Positions 51,671 to 61,701 are shown, counted from the stretch's first letter. The stretch is 64,000 nucleotides of DNA from [Clostridium] saccharolyticum WM1 (GCF_000144625.1 NC_014376.1:2418001-2482000); one strand, 5' to 3'. A program made the numbers and translations. The notes: generated by a model from the sequence alone, not told the origin.

Positions 51671-52084
51671 ATGTGGTTTGTTTTCGCTCTTCTTTCCTCC
51701 GTTTTTGCTGCATTCACTTCCATTCTGGCTAAAATGGGAATCGAGGGGGTCAATTCCAATCTGGCTACGGCCATCCGCACAGTTGTTGTGGTACTCATGG
51801 CCTGGGTGATCGTTTTTTTCACAGGAGCCCATACAGGAGTTTCAGAGATCAGCAAAAAAAGCTGGCTTTTTCTCATTCTGTCCGGTATTGCCACCGGCCT
51901 TTCCTGGATTTGCTATTATAAAGCCCTTCAAATGGGAGAAGCTTCCAAGGTGGTTCCAGTAGATAAGCTAAGCATTGTACTCACGGTACTCCTGGCATTT
52001 CTTATTCTTCATGAACAGTTTTCCTTGAATAAGCTCATAGGTATCCTGATGATTACGGTTGGAACCTTTGTTATGATCTTGTGA
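51671..52084 (+). CDS. EamA-family membrane protein (single-domain, four helices)
   Basis: A 137-residue protein with one EamA unit (four to five membrane helices), half the usual DMT-transporter length, so it probably works as a dimer. SWICYYKALQMGEASKVVPVDKLS (in part YYKALQMGEAS) is typical. AGGAGG precedes the ATG, and TATAAT lies at 51638-51643. Substrate unknown. Confidence 0.88.
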   Translation: MWFVFALLSSVFAAFTSILAKMGIEGVNSNLATAIRTVVVVLMAWVIVFFTGAHTGVSEISKKSWLFLILSGIATGLSWICYYKALQMGEASKVVPVDKLSIVLTVLLAFLILHEQFSLNKLIGILMITVGTFVMIL

Positions 52085-52108
52085 TCCGCTGGTCTGTTTG
52101 AAACAAAA

Positions 52109-52133
52109 TGCGTCAGGAGTTTTCCTGGCGCAT
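52109..52133 (+). terminator. Terminator of the EamA gene
   Basis: TGCGTCAGGA / TCCTGGCGCA stem followed by TTTTATTT, 25 bp after the stop. Confidence 0.8.
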
Positions 52134-52145
52134 TTTATTTATGCC

Positions 52146-52460
52146 TTATCTGGTTTTAAAGGTTGAACATTCGGTATGCTCTGCTGTGCTTGCACCGTCT
52201 CCTGCAATTCCGATATGCTCAGCTGAGCAGTGGCGGTCTTCATTGTAAACGCAGTTGACCGCCTCACAATCCACTTCCAGACGGCTTTCCGGAGTCTTGA
52301 ATAAGTTACGGAAGGAGCCGTCTTTGTTCTCATCAAAGCTTCCGCAGCAGGTATCATAGCTATCCTTTGCCTGGGATCCTTCCACGATGATGGCGGATTT
52401 GCAGCAATAATTATCGGAATTATGAAGACAGCTTGTTACATTGCAGTCTAATTTTGTCAT
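52146..52460 (-). CDS. DUF1540 domain protein
   Basis: A 104-residue protein with two Cys-rich DUF1540 units: LDCNVTSCLHNSDNYCCK, and VDCEAVNCVYNEDRHCSAE with a closing Cys. They are separated by an acidic linker. Such small Cys-rich proteins are common in spore-formers; the function is unknown, though metal binding is likely. Confidence 0.9.
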   Translation of the reverse strand: MTKLDCNVTSCLHNSDNYCCKSAIIVEGSQAKDSYDTCCGSFDENKDGSFRNLFKTPESRLEVDCEAVNCVYNEDRHCSAEHIGIAGDGASTAEHTECSTFKTR

Positions 52461-52604
52461 GGCTTATTTCCTCCTGGCATTCTTACTTAAGATGATGTTT
52501 CAAAACTAGTATGCACACAGAATAAGGAAAATATTCTCACAAAATCCCCGCTCCCTGCTGCTCATCCTTTACCGGACGGAAAGGCTTTGCCAGATAGTTT
52601 TTAT

Positions 52605-54566
52605 TTATTTGGTTTCTTCTGTTATATTTATCTTTTTGATTTCCTTTGTACGAATCTCCCGGCAGATATCATCAATAAAACCGGAAAGCGGGTGCTGGCC
52701 CTCATCACCGTTAAAACGGCTGCGTACTGATACCACGCCTTCCTCTTCCTCCTTCTGTCCTACCACCAGCATATAAGGAAGCTTTGACAGACGCGCTTCG
52801 CGGATCTTGTATCCGATTTTTTCCGCACGTTCGTCAACGGTTGCAAGAATGCCGTTTTCCTTTAACTGAGCCGCAACCTTGCCGGCATATTCATGGTATT
52901 TTTCAGAAATAGGAAGAATGCGTACCTGCTCAGGGCATAACCAGGTCGGAAATGCTCCTTCATATTTTTCAATCAGCCATGCCAGGGTTCTTTCATAGCA
53001 GCCCATGGAAGTTCTGTGGATAATATAAGGACGTTTCTTGGTTCCATCCTTATCCACAAAGCTCATATCAAAGCGCTCTGCCAGGAACATATCAAGCTGA
53101 ATGGTGATCATGGTATCTTCTTTGCCGTATACGTTCTTTGCCTGAATATCCAGCTTGGGGCCGTAAAATGCCGCTTCTCCGGCGGCTTCCGTATACTGGA
53201 TTCCAATATGATCCAGGATCTTCCGCATCATGTCTTCCACTTCATCCCACATCTCAGGCGTACCCAGATAGTGGTCTGCGTTGTTTGGATCCCATTTGGA
53301 CATCCGGTAGGTTACATCGCCTTCCAGTCCCAGTGTTGTAAGACAGTATTTTGCCAAATCCACGCAGCCTTTAAATTCTTCTTCAATCTGGTCAGGACGT
53401 ACGATCAGATGTCCTTCGGAAATGGTGAACTGGCGGACGCGGGTCAATCCGTGCATCTCGCCGGAATCTTCGTTGCGGAAAAGGGTGGAAGTCTCGCCGT
53501 ATCTGCATGGCAGGTCACGGTAAGATTTCTGGCTCTGCTTATAAACATAGTATTGGAACGGGCAGGTCATTGGGCGGAGGGCGAATACCTCATCGTCGGT
53601 TTCCTCATTTCCCAGAACAAACATCCCTTCCTTATAGTGATCCCAATGGTCGGAAATGATATACAAATCCTTCTTTGCCATAAGAGGAGTCTTTGTTCGC
53701 ATATAGCCCCGCTTTTCTTCCTCGTCCTCAATCCATCTCTGCAAGGTCTGGACAATCTTTGCCCCTTTGGGCATCAGAAGGGGAAGCCCCTGGCCGATCA
53801 CATCGACCGTAGCGAAAATCTCCAGGTCACGGCCCAGTTTGTTATGATCCCGGTTTTTGATACTTGCCAGATATTCCAGATGTTCATTCAATTCTTCTTT
53901 TTTGGCAAAAGCGGTGCCGTAAACCCGGGTAAGCATGGCATTCTTCTCGCTGCCTCTCCAATATGCGCCTGAAGAAGAGATGAGCTTATATGCCTTAATG
54001 GATTTTGTGTTCATCAAATGGGGGCCTGCACATAGATCCGTAAACTCGCCCTGCCGGTAGAAGGAAATCTCTGCCCCCTCCGGAAGATCCTGAATCAGCT
54101 CCACCTTATAAGGCTCGCCCTTTTCCTCCATAAATTTAATTGCTTCTTCTCTAGGAAGAGTAAAGCGCTCAATTTTGACCCCTTCTTTAATGATCTTCTT
54201 CATTTCATCTTCAATTTTATCCAGATCTTCTCTAGAAAAGGAAGGAATATCAAAATCATAATAAAACCCATTTTCAATCGAAGGTCCGATAGCAAGCTTT
54301 GCCTGGGGATACAGCCTTTTTACAGCCTGTGCCAGAATATGGCTTGCTGTATGGCGATAAGCGGAAAGACCTGCCGGATCGCTGACAGTGAGAATGCTTA
54401 AGCTGCAGTCCCCGTCAATAACGGTCCTTAAATCCACAACCTTTCCATCCACTTCGCCTGCACAGGCATTTCTAGCCAGACCTTCGCTTATATCGGAAGC
54501 GATATCAATCACTGACATTGCATGTTCATATTCCTTGACTGAACCGTCTTTTAATGTAATCTTCAT
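52605..54566 (-). CDS. thrS: Threonyl-tRNA synthetase
   Basis: A 653-residue class II synthetase with N-terminal TGS domain (residues 1-60), editing domain (HTASHILAQAVK), catalytic core (motif 2 RYGETSTLFRNEDSGEM in part, zinc-ligand region MTCPFQYYVYK), and C-terminal anticodon-binding domain (LPISEKYHEYAGKV). It charges tRNA-Thr. It is controlled by the T-box leader upstream. GGAG lies 11 bases before ATG. Confidence 0.97.
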   Translation of the reverse strand: MKITLKDGSVKEYEHAMSVIDIASDISEGLARNACAGEVDGKVVDLRTVIDGDCSLSILTVSDPAGLSAYRHTASHILAQAVKRLYPQAKLAIGPSIENGFYYDFDIPSFSREDLDKIEDEMKKIIKEGVKIERFTLPREEAIKFMEEKGEPYKVELIQDLPEGAEISFYRQGEFTDLCAGPHLMNTKSIKAYKLISSSGAYWRGSEKNAMLTRVYGTAFAKKEELNEHLEYLASIKNRDHNKLGRDLEIFATVDVIGQGLPLLMPKGAKIVQTLQRWIEDEEEKRGYMRTKTPLMAKKDLYIISDHWDHYKEGMFVLGNEETDDEVFALRPMTCPFQYYVYKQSQKSYRDLPCRYGETSTLFRNEDSGEMHGLTRVRQFTISEGHLIVRPDQIEEEFKGCVDLAKYCLTTLGLEGDVTYRMSKWDPNNADHYLGTPEMWDEVEDMMRKILDHIGIQYTEAAGEAAFYGPKLDIQAKNVYGKEDTMITIQLDMFLAERFDMSFVDKDGTKKRPYIIHRTSMGCYERTLAWLIEKYEGAFPTWLCPEQVRILPISEKYHEYAGKVAAQLKENGILATVDERAEKIGYKIREARLSKLPYMLVVGQKEEEEGVVSVRSRFNGDEGQHPLSGFIDDICREIRTKEIKKINITEETK

Positions 54567-54769
54567 TTGCCATCAATCTCCTTTACTTATTTTTTAAAAT
54601 AATCTCATTCCAAAGGGGACATCCCCTTTGCTTTATAGCCTTCGGAACAGCCACGCTGCTTCCTGCCAGGCTAAATTTGAAAACTTGCTTTTTGGATTTT
54701 TCTTGCTGCCGCGGCAATCGCCAATGAATAAGCAAGTATATTCGTCCGCTTCATCGTCCTCACAAATAA

Positions 54770-54982
54770 AAAAAGCCCCTTTCCGTATGCTTCCATACAG
54801 AAAGGGACGATTCTATTCTAAAAATCGCGGTTCCACCCTTTTTGAGCGGACAAAATAACTGTCCAAACCACTTCTTACGACGATAACGGTGTCACCGTTC
54901 CCAATTAGGGGACGCTCCAAGCTGGTTTTCTCATATCATTCCCGTAAGACGCTTTCACCAAACACGCCTCTCTCTGACCTTT
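54770..54982 (-). ncRNA. T-box leader of thrS
   Basis: The conserved T-box AGGGTGGAACCGCG is at 54827-54841 (minus strand). It is followed by a terminator CCCTTTCTGTATG/CATACGGAAAGGG (54777-54807) with T7. Stem I begins near 54950. An ACC threonine triplet occurs in the likely specifier region (GACACCGTT, about 54890), but I could not prove its place in the loop. Uncharged tRNA-Thr would stabilise the antiterminator. Confidence 0.9.
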
Positions 54983-54988
54983 CCTGAT

Positions 54989-55018
54989 ATAATACTGGTC
55001 TTGTCAATGCTTTTTCAA
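54989..55018 (-). promoter_or_regulatory. Promoter of thrS
   Basis: Minus strand TTGAAA (55013-55018), 18 bp, TATTAT (54989-54994), directly before the T-box leader. Confidence 0.6.
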
Positions 55019-55082
55019 TATTACATTATAGTTTTAGATTATAGCACGGTTAGGAAGTTTGTCAAGTGTCATGAAAAATTTT

Positions 55083-55994
55083 TCATAAAAGGATGATCAA
55101 AGCTGCCGTAATTGCTGCTATGCTAAGTACAATGGAAAGAGAATTAATGGCACTTGCCGTCTCCACATCTCCTTTTAAAGCTCCGGTAAAGGCAGGCGCC
55201 ACGGAAGATACAGGACCAAGGGACACAATGGCCAGTGCCTGCCGCACCTCCAGCTCAAAGGGTGTCAGATAATAAAATCCCACCGCCATTAAAATCCCAA
55301 GAATATAACGTCCCCCTAATATCCTGAGAATGTGGCCCATCTTTTCCTTTTCCATACGGATCTCAAAGCCGATGCCGATCATTAAAAGGGCAAGAAAAGC
55401 ATTGGCCCCTCCTGCTGTATCTGCCAGGCTGATCAGGACAGAAGGCAGCTTTATATTTAATATGCTTAAAACTGTCATAAGGACATAAGCGTCAAAAGGA
55501 GCCGAAGAAAATAGCTTGAGCACTGCTTTTTTTACGGAAGGCTTTTCCTCCTCTCCTATGACCATACTGGCCAGAGTATAAGTCATTCCGGTACACATAA
55601 CGGCATTTCCTGCATCAAACAGGCTCGTAGCTGCAAAACCTACCGGACTTAAAAAGCTTTGCACAAAGGGCATGGTGAAGTTTCCCACATTATACCCTGA
55701 CATATTGAGCATGGCAAAAGCCTTTGATTCTTTTGACCTTGCTGCATACATCCCATACCCGGCGGCAACTGTGACGCAATTGCATAAAAAACCGATCACA
55801 CATACAAAAAGAAGGGAATAATCCATGGTGATCCTGCTGAAATTAGAAACAATGGCTGCCGGAAGCGTAATCTTGATCACGATTCTGGAAACCAGATAAA
55901 AATCCTTTGCCTGAAAAAAACCTGCCCGTTTGAGCAGGTATCCCATCATAATAATTGATACAAATGCGCCTGCTTTTATCAGAACTGCTGTCAT
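55083..55994 (-). CDS. AEC-family transporter
   Basis: A 303-residue membrane protein with about ten helices in two inverted halves. It has MLNMSGYNVGNFTMPFVQSFL and, near the end, SLGPVSSVAPAFT. AEC proteins export or exchange organic anions or auxin-like compounds; the substrate here is unknown. It is monocistronic. Confidence 0.88.
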   Translation of the reverse strand: MTAVLIKAGAFVSIIMMGYLLKRAGFFQAKDFYLVSRIVIKITLPAAIVSNFSRITMDYSLLFVCVIGFLCNCVTVAAGYGMYAARSKESKAFAMLNMSGYNVGNFTMPFVQSFLSPVGFAATSLFDAGNAVMCTGMTYTLASMVIGEEEKPSVKKAVLKLFSSAPFDAYVLMTVLSILNIKLPSVLISLADTAGGANAFLALLMIGIGFEIRMEKEKMGHILRILGGRYILGILMAVGFYYLTPFELEVRQALAIVSLGPVSSVAPAFTGALKGDVETASAINSLSIVLSIAAITAALIILL

Positions 55995-56081
55995 ATCCGG
56001 CTCCCTTTTTCTTTCTGTCTTTTCTCAAAGCTTCCGGCGGCGCCTTTTTATCAGCTCCGCCGGAAAGTTTGTCAGATTTTA

Positions 56082-57149
56082 TTATACTTCCACAACCCAG
56101 CCTTTCGGCCCTTCGGCCTTGCCAAGCTGGATACCGGTAATGGAATCATAAAGCTTCTGGGTCAGTTCCCCGATCCTTCCGCCTCCCACAGACATTCTGT
56201 CTTCCTCAAAGCGAAGTTCACCCACCGGGGATATAACCGCCGCAGTTCCTGTTCCAAAACACTCTTCCATTGCACCTGATCTTGCCGCAGAAACCACCTC
56301 ATCAACAGATATTTTCCGTTCCTCAACAGCGACCCCCCATTTTTTGCACAGGGCAATGACAGAATCTCTGGTAACACCCGGAAGGATGCTTCCGTTTAAC
56401 TCTGGTGTGATGACCACGCCGTTGATCTTAAAAAAGATGTTCATGGCTCCTACTTCCTCGATGTATTTCCGTTGGACGCCGTCAAGCCATAACACCTGGG
56501 AATACCCTTCGTCATGAGCCTTTACCTGAGAAGCCAGGGACGCAACGTAATTTCCTCCGGTCTTTGCCTCTCCGATGCCGCCTTTTACTGCTCTTACATA
56601 TTCATCCTCAATCCAGATCTTAACCGGATCAAGTCCGCTGGCATAATAAGCTCCAACAGGAGATAAAATGATCATGAATTTGTAGGTATTGGATGGTCTG
56701 ACCCCAAGGAAGGGATCGGTGGCAATCATAAATGGTCTGATATAAAGAGAGGTACCCGGCTTTGTGGGAATCCAGTCCTGATCCACACTTACAACTGTTT
56801 TTAATCCCTCTAAAAATAAATCCTCCGGGATCTCAGGCATGCAAAGCCTGCGGTTGCTTCTGTTGGCACGCTCAATATTCTTATCCGGACGGAACAATAA
56901 GACCCTTCCGTCTTCTGCCTTGTATGCTTTTAAACCCTCAAACATCTCCTGACCGTAGTGGAATACCATGGAAGACGGGTCCAGCTCCAGTTTATGATAT
57001 GGAACGACCCTGGGGTCATACCAGCCCTTTCCTTCTTCATAATCCACTTCAAACATGTGGTCCGTAAAGATGGTTCCAAATGTCAACGGGTTATCTTTGC
57101 CTGGTTTTTCTTTCAGACAAGCTGATTTTTCAATTCTGATTTTCTCCAT
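56082..57149 (-). CDS. ilvE: Branched-chain amino acid aminotransferase
   Basis: A 355-residue fold-type IV PLP enzyme. The PLP lysine is in GEAKTGGNY, YIEEVGAMNIFF marks the branched-chain class, and FGTGTAAVISPVG lies near the C-terminus. It transfers amino groups between Leu/Ile/Val and 2-oxoglutarate. I chose ATG 57149 (MEKIRIEKS) over a frame 41 codons longer because of the AGGAAAGGAAG upstream and the family length. Confidence 0.93.
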   Translation of the reverse strand: MEKIRIEKSACLKEKPGKDNPLTFGTIFTDHMFEVDYEEGKGWYDPRVVPYHKLELDPSSMVFHYGQEMFEGLKAYKAEDGRVLLFRPDKNIERANRSNRRLCMPEIPEDLFLEGLKTVVSVDQDWIPTKPGTSLYIRPFMIATDPFLGVRPSNTYKFMIILSPVGAYYASGLDPVKIWIEDEYVRAVKGGIGEAKTGGNYVASLASQVKAHDEGYSQVLWLDGVQRKYIEEVGAMNIFFKINGVVITPELNGSILPGVTRDSVIALCKKWGVAVEERKISVDEVVSAARSGAMEECFGTGTAAVISPVGELRFEEDRMSVGGGRIGELTQKLYDSITGIQLGKAEGPKGWVVEV

Positions 57150-57305
57150 GTGATACTTCTTCCTTTCCTCTTGAGGTGCCCATGCTGTCTGGACATAAAG
57201 GGATACCTGGAGGGTGTTTCCCTTACCGGCATATCTGTCAGTTTCTATAATTTGTCTATCATTATCTTCCAAAAAGCGCTGGATGTCAAGAAATTTCAGC
57301 CTTTT

Positions 57306-58217
57306 TTACTCTACCGAAATGGAATCAAAACCATAACTTTGAGTTATATGACGGGGGAGCTCCATTCTCACTGTCTTCATCGGGTTTACTGTCTGGCAGA
57401 TGGCCAGGTCCCCGGTCATGGTAAGGAGCATTCCGGCCTCTTCATAATCCATTCCCACCTTCTCCTTCAGGAAATCATACATTTGTCTGGCTGCCGCCCG
57501 CCATGCTTCCTCCACCGCTTCCCTGGATGCAATGGTAATAAGTTTATCCTCTGTCTCAATCATCGGATAGGAGACACAGTTTTTATTGCGCACCACACTC
57601 ACCCTTACGATAGCCCGTCCTTCTATTTCCAGGCCGCAATCCTCTACCTCGCCGTCTCCCATGATAGCATGAAAATCTCCCATGGACAAAAGCGCTCCCT
57701 CCGCAAATACAGGCAGATACAGGGAAGCTCCCTTTTTTACCTGGGTGCAGTCCATATTTCCGCCGTGATCCATGGGAGTAATGGTAGAAATCCCATCCCC
57801 TGCCGGTGCCACGCCGATGACGCCGATCATGGGCCTGACCGGAATTTTGACTTTATCATTAAAATAGGCATATCCGCCTTTTACAGGAACCCGCCTTAAT
57901 ACTTTCCGGGAAAATTCCTCCTTTTCACTTCCACTGCCGGGCCCAAGCATGACAATTCCCACCGGCCCCATCTCAATATCCAGAATATCGATCTTAAGCA
58001 TGTCCCCTGGCAGCGCCCCTTCAATATAGAGGGGGCCTGTAGCAGGATTTCCCGGCAGCCTTACCACATTTTCAAACGTCGCTTCTTCCGGAAGAAACTG
58101 GTTCGTGAAACAGTCATAGGTCTCAAAGGCCACGATCTCTCCTGCACTGATCCTGTCACAAGGCGGATTCTCCTTTGAAATCATATTAGTAATATAATTC
58201 CTGGTTATGGTCTTCAT
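57306..58217 (-). CDS. Acetamidase/formamidase family protein
   Basis: A 303-residue FmdA_AmdA protein with GPLYIEGALPGDML, MLGPGSG, TPMDHGGNMDCTQ and SMGDFHAIMGDGEV. The family hydrolyses formamide or short amides to ammonia and acid using a metal site. GGAG precedes the ATG. Confidence 0.9.
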   Translation of the reverse strand: MKTITRNYITNMISKENPPCDRISAGEIVAFETYDCFTNQFLPEEATFENVVRLPGNPATGPLYIEGALPGDMLKIDILDIEMGPVGIVMLGPGSGSEKEEFSRKVLRRVPVKGGYAYFNDKVKIPVRPMIGVIGVAPAGDGISTITPMDHGGNMDCTQVKKGASLYLPVFAEGALLSMGDFHAIMGDGEVEDCGLEIEGRAIVRVSVVRNKNCVSYPMIETEDKLITIASREAVEEAWRAAARQMYDFLKEKVGMDYEEAGMLLTMTGDLAICQTVNPMKTVRMELPRHITQSYGFDSISVE

Positions 58218-58271
58218 ATTCTTCTCCTTTTTCGGGGCTATGTTTTAAAATTGCATTGTATATAACATTTA

Positions 58272-58302
58272 TTAAGGGAAGTCATTTGGGGACTTCCCTT
58301 AA
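58272..58302 (-). terminator. Hairpin after the HAD gene
   Basis: TTAAGGGAAGTC / GACTTCCCTTAA is a perfect 12-bp stem with a 7-base loop, 25 bp beyond the HAD stop. Neither side has a strong T-tract. Confidence 0.55.
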
Positions 58303-58326
58303 TTCACATTTTTACAAGAATTCATA

Positions 58327-58950
58327 TTATTTGATTATATGTTCCAATATTTGTTTCGGAGTTTCAAAAATATAATTTGCATGAATTCCCGTTGATGTTT
58401 TAGCGCCCCATAATGCTAATGCAAAATCGATGCCAGCACCAACTGCACAGTCTCTATCATATTTCGTATCTCCAATGTATATCGCCTTGGATTTATCTGC
58501 TCCAGACAATTCAATGAATTTTAAAATTGGCTCCGGATCAGGTTTATGTTTTTCTGTATCATCTGCACAAACAACTAATTTAAAGTAATTGGATAATCCA
58601 AACGGTTCAAAGTCATTTATAAACTCTTGTTTCGTCTTTGAGGTAACGATACCTGTTGCAATTCCCATTTCGTTTAATTTAACTAAAGTATCCTTCACGT
58701 CATCAAAAACCTTTACATGATGAAAATAATCTTTCAAATATTTATTCCATTTCTCATTTGATTCTAAAAGATCAGTTATTCCAAGTTTACTTAATGCTGC
58801 TTCTCCTGGAATCCCCAAAGCAAAACTTAAATCTTCAAAACTAAAATTTTCATTTCGTTCTTCCAGCAATAATTTTTGAAGTGACGATAAAACTGCAATT
58901 TCAGTATCTAAAATTGTACCATCAATATCAAATATAATATAATTATACAT
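58327..58950 (-). CDS. HAD-family hydrolase (phosphoglycolate-phosphatase-like)
   Basis: A 207-residue HAD protein with motif I FDIDGTILDTE, motif II VTSKTK, and motif III/IV HKPDPEP and YIGDTKYDRDCAVGAG. It has a small helical cap. A PGP or pyrophosphatase-like (PpaX) activity is possible. Its AT content looks higher than that of neighbouring genes. Confidence 0.88.
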   Translation of the reverse strand: MYNYIIFDIDGTILDTEIAVLSSLQKLLLEERNENFSFEDLSFALGIPGEAALSKLGITDLLESNEKWNKYLKDYFHHVKVFDDVKDTLVKLNEMGIATGIVTSKTKQEFINDFEPFGLSNYFKLVVCADDTEKHKPDPEPILKFIELSGADKSKAIYIGDTKYDRDCAVGAGIDFALALWGAKTSTGIHANYIFETPKQILEHIIK

Positions 58951-59108
58951 TTACGCCCTCCCCCATAAAAACACTCTTATTACACTATCAGATAATCATT
59001 TACAAGTGCATACGGAATCGCAGACTCGTAACACCTTAATTATACCATTAATTCCTATATAATGTATATAATCAAATAAATACAGGTTCTTTTCTTCCAC
59101 CCTTTTAT

Positions 59109-60488
59109 TCATTCTGTACCAGCCTTGGTTTTCTCTTTATCACTAAGCTCCGGCCATATGGTAGCCAGCATGGTCAAAAAGCAGGCTCCGCCTCCGATGA
59201 GATTGGAAACCGGCTCCGCCATAAAAACCCCTGCGGTCCCGTTATCAAGTACACCGGGAAGAATGAGGATCAGGGGAGTTACAATCACAACCTTGCGGAA
59301 AATGGAAAAGAACACTGCCTTTTTTGCTTTTCCCAAAGCGACAAACACAGACTGCCCGGCAAATTGCAGGGACATGAAAAAAAAGCCGAAGTAATAGATC
59401 CGCATGGCCGGAACACCTGCTTTCAGAAGTTCCTCTTCCTGATTGAAAATCCGGATAAAAAACTCCGGAAAGCCATGGACCAGCCCCCACATGACTGCAG
59501 TATATGCGATGGAAACCGCCGAGGTGAAAATAATAGCCCGCTTTACCCGGTCATTCTTTCCTGCCCCGTAATTAAAGCCCATGACCGGCTGGGCACCGTT
59601 GGTTATGCCGCTAACAGGCATGGAAATCACTTCCCTGACCGAATTGATAACGGTCATAATTCCCACATATAAGTCCCCGCCATAATGCTGAAGGGAGACA
59701 TTATACATGATCTGCACCAGACTGTTGGTCATAGACATGGTAAAGCCTGACATTCCCAGGGCAATGATATCTTTTACCCTGTGCTTCCTTAAACGAAAGC
59801 AGGAAGTCTTAAGTGTTAAAATAGTCTTCTTCCCCGTCAGAAATTTAACGATCCAGAGAGCAGAAAGAAACTGGGACAAAATAGTGGCAAGGGCTGCTCC
59901 TCTTACCCCCATACCCAGAGCAAAAATAAATATGGGATCTAATATAATATTGGCAACTGCTCCCAAAAGAACGGTTCCCATCCCCATGGTCCCAAATCCC
60001 TGGGAATTGATAAAGCTGTTCATTCCCAGGCCGATCATGACAAACACATTGCCTAATAAGTAAATACTGATGTATTGATCCGCATAAGGATAGGTTAAGT
60101 CGCTGGCTCCAAACAAGTACAGCATGGGCTTTTTAAAAGCCAGGCCCAAAACAGTGAGGCCCAGTCCAAAGACAACCAGGAGGATAAAGGAATTTCCCAT
60201 GATCCTTTCTGCCTCTTTTTCATTTCCCCGCCCTCTCTCAATGGAACACAAAGGCGCACCGCCCATGCCGAACAAGTTGGAAAAGGCAATGACTACGGAT
60301 ATGATGGGAAGGCAAAGACCAAGCCCTGTTAAGGCCAGGGTCGCATTTTCCGGAATTCTGCCTATGTAAATTCTGTCTACAATATTGTAAAGCACATTGA
60401 TGAGCTGGGCCAATGTCATGGGAACAGCCAGTTTCAATATGTTTTCCACTACGTTTCCTTTAGAAAAGTCATTTTTTGTATCTTTCAT
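59109..60488 (-). CDS. MATE-family efflux transporter
   Basis: A 459-residue protein with 12 membrane helices in two MatE halves (GNVVENILKLAVPMTLAQL; NGAQPVMGFNYGAGK). It exports drugs or metabolites using a cation gradient. It is divergent from the molybdenum-cofactor genes. Confidence 0.93.
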   Translation of the reverse strand: MKDTKNDFSKGNVVENILKLAVPMTLAQLINVLYNIVDRIYIGRIPENATLALTGLGLCLPIISVVIAFSNLFGMGGAPLCSIERGRGNEKEAERIMGNSFILLVVFGLGLTVLGLAFKKPMLYLFGASDLTYPYADQYISIYLLGNVFVMIGLGMNSFINSQGFGTMGMGTVLLGAVANIILDPIFIFALGMGVRGAALATILSQFLSALWIVKFLTGKKTILTLKTSCFRLRKHRVKDIIALGMSGFTMSMTNSLVQIMYNVSLQHYGGDLYVGIMTVINSVREVISMPVSGITNGAQPVMGFNYGAGKNDRVKRAIIFTSAVSIAYTAVMWGLVHGFPEFFIRIFNQEEELLKAGVPAMRIYYFGFFFMSLQFAGQSVFVALGKAKKAVFFSIFRKVVIVTPLILILPGVLDNGTAGVFMAEPVSNLIGGGACFLTMLATIWPELSDKEKTKAGTE

Positions 60489-60676
60489 AGCTTTACTGCC
60501 TCCTTACCTGCTTTATCATACCATTATCCTTCTGATTTTGCATCCGGTTTTTCCCCTTAGAGCAATAAAACCTATGTATTCGTAATCCTGTCAAGATCCT
60601 TGTTACAAGAACTTGCCCCACTGCCGGCTGCATGCTATGATTGAAGCAGATATTGATTTAAGGAGGAAGATCCTAA

Positions 60677-61606
60677 ATGAAAATCAGCCGGATTGGCGGA
60701 GTCATTGCAGCCGCCAGCAAAAAAGATGCGGAACCTTTACTGCAGATCGGGACAATCCCCATAATCAAACGCATTGTAATATCCTTTCAGCAGGCAGGCA
60801 TTTTTCCCATTGTTGTGGTGACCGGGGCCGAGGAGGATGAAGTAAAATACCAGTTGTCCAGCTATGGCGTGATTTTTATCCGCAATGAGAACTGTGAACA
60901 GCCGGAACTTATTGACTCTGTTAAAATTGGCCTGAAATATTTACTGGGAAAATGTGACCGGATGGTATTCACACCGGTGAACGTCCCCATGTTCACACCA
61001 GTAACTTTAAGCAGTCTTCTGGCTGCCTCCGGGGATATTGTAACGCCTTCCTGTAAAGACAAAGGCGGCCATCCGATTGTCCTTTCTGAAACAATTATTC
61101 CAGAGATCATTGCCTACGCAGGAAACGGAGGCTTAAAGGCAGCCATTACTGCCATGGCTGGCCGCCGCATCTTTCTTCCGGTGGATGACCCAGGAATCTA
61201 TATCAGCGTCAGGGATTCCCGGCAGTTGGAGGCATACCTGGCAGAACATAACCGGGCACTTCTCCATCCAACGGTCCATCTGAACCTTCAAAGAGAATCT
61301 ATTTTCTTTCATACAAGAATCAAGCTCCTGCTGTATCTGATCCTTGACACCCATTCCGTCCGCAGCGCCTGTGACCGCATGGCCCTATCCTACGGCAAAG
61401 CCTGGGATATGTTAAATAAACTGGAAGCAGAAACAGGATATCCCATAGTAGAACGGAAGCACGGAGGCAGACGGGGCGGAAACACCACGCTGACCCTACA
61501 GGGAATCCAATTCTTAATAAACTGGCAGAAGCTGGAAGATAACATCTTTCAGTTTACACAAAAGGAATTTTCCACCCTGTTCCGTGACAGCGGATTATTC
61601 CGGTAA
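60677..61606 (+). CDS. MobA-like domain fused to ModE-type helix-turn-helix
   Basis: A 309-residue protein. Residues 1-195 have the NTP-transferase fold, but the nucleotide loop reads IAAASKKDAEPLLQIG where active enzymes have LAAGxSxRMGxxK, so catalysis is doubtful. Residues about 215-300 form a ModE/LysR-like winged helix (RSACDRMALSYGKAWDMLN, ERKHGGRRGGNTTLT). It is probably a regulator of molybdenum-cofactor or hydroxylase genes. AGGAGG precedes the ATG. Confidence 0.85.
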   Translation: MKISRIGGVIAAASKKDAEPLLQIGTIPIIKRIVISFQQAGIFPIVVVTGAEEDEVKYQLSSYGVIFIRNENCEQPELIDSVKIGLKYLLGKCDRMVFTPVNVPMFTPVTLSSLLAASGDIVTPSCKDKGGHPIVLSETIIPEIIAYAGNGGLKAAITAMAGRRIFLPVDDPGIYISVRDSRQLEAYLAEHNRALLHPTVHLNLQRESIFFHTRIKLLLYLILDTHSVRSACDRMALSYGKAWDMLNKLEAETGYPIVERKHGGRRGGNTTLTLQGIQFLINWQKLEDNIFQFTQKEFSTLFRDSGLFR

Positions 61607-61645
61607 AGCGAGTGCTTCCCAGGAAGAATTTGAAACATCCATAAC

Positions 61646-61692
61646 CCCCTTTTATAATAACATTATCAATCATAGTGTTGTTATAGAAGGGG
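61646..61692 (+). terminator. Hairpin/terminator that hides the next gene's ribosome binding site
   Basis: A 17-bp stem (61646-61662 with 61676-61692, two G-U pairs, 13-base loop) is followed by TGATTTTTT and then ATG 61702. The 3' arm contains AGAAGGGG, the only ribosome binding site of the mocA-like gene. It can end transcription or block translation. Confidence 0.7.
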
Positions 61693-61701
61693 TGATTTTT
61701 T

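Noticed and set aside
53016..53972. A 318-codon plus-strand ORF opposite thrS
   Set aside because: It is the antisense shadow of a conserved synthetase and lacks any motif.
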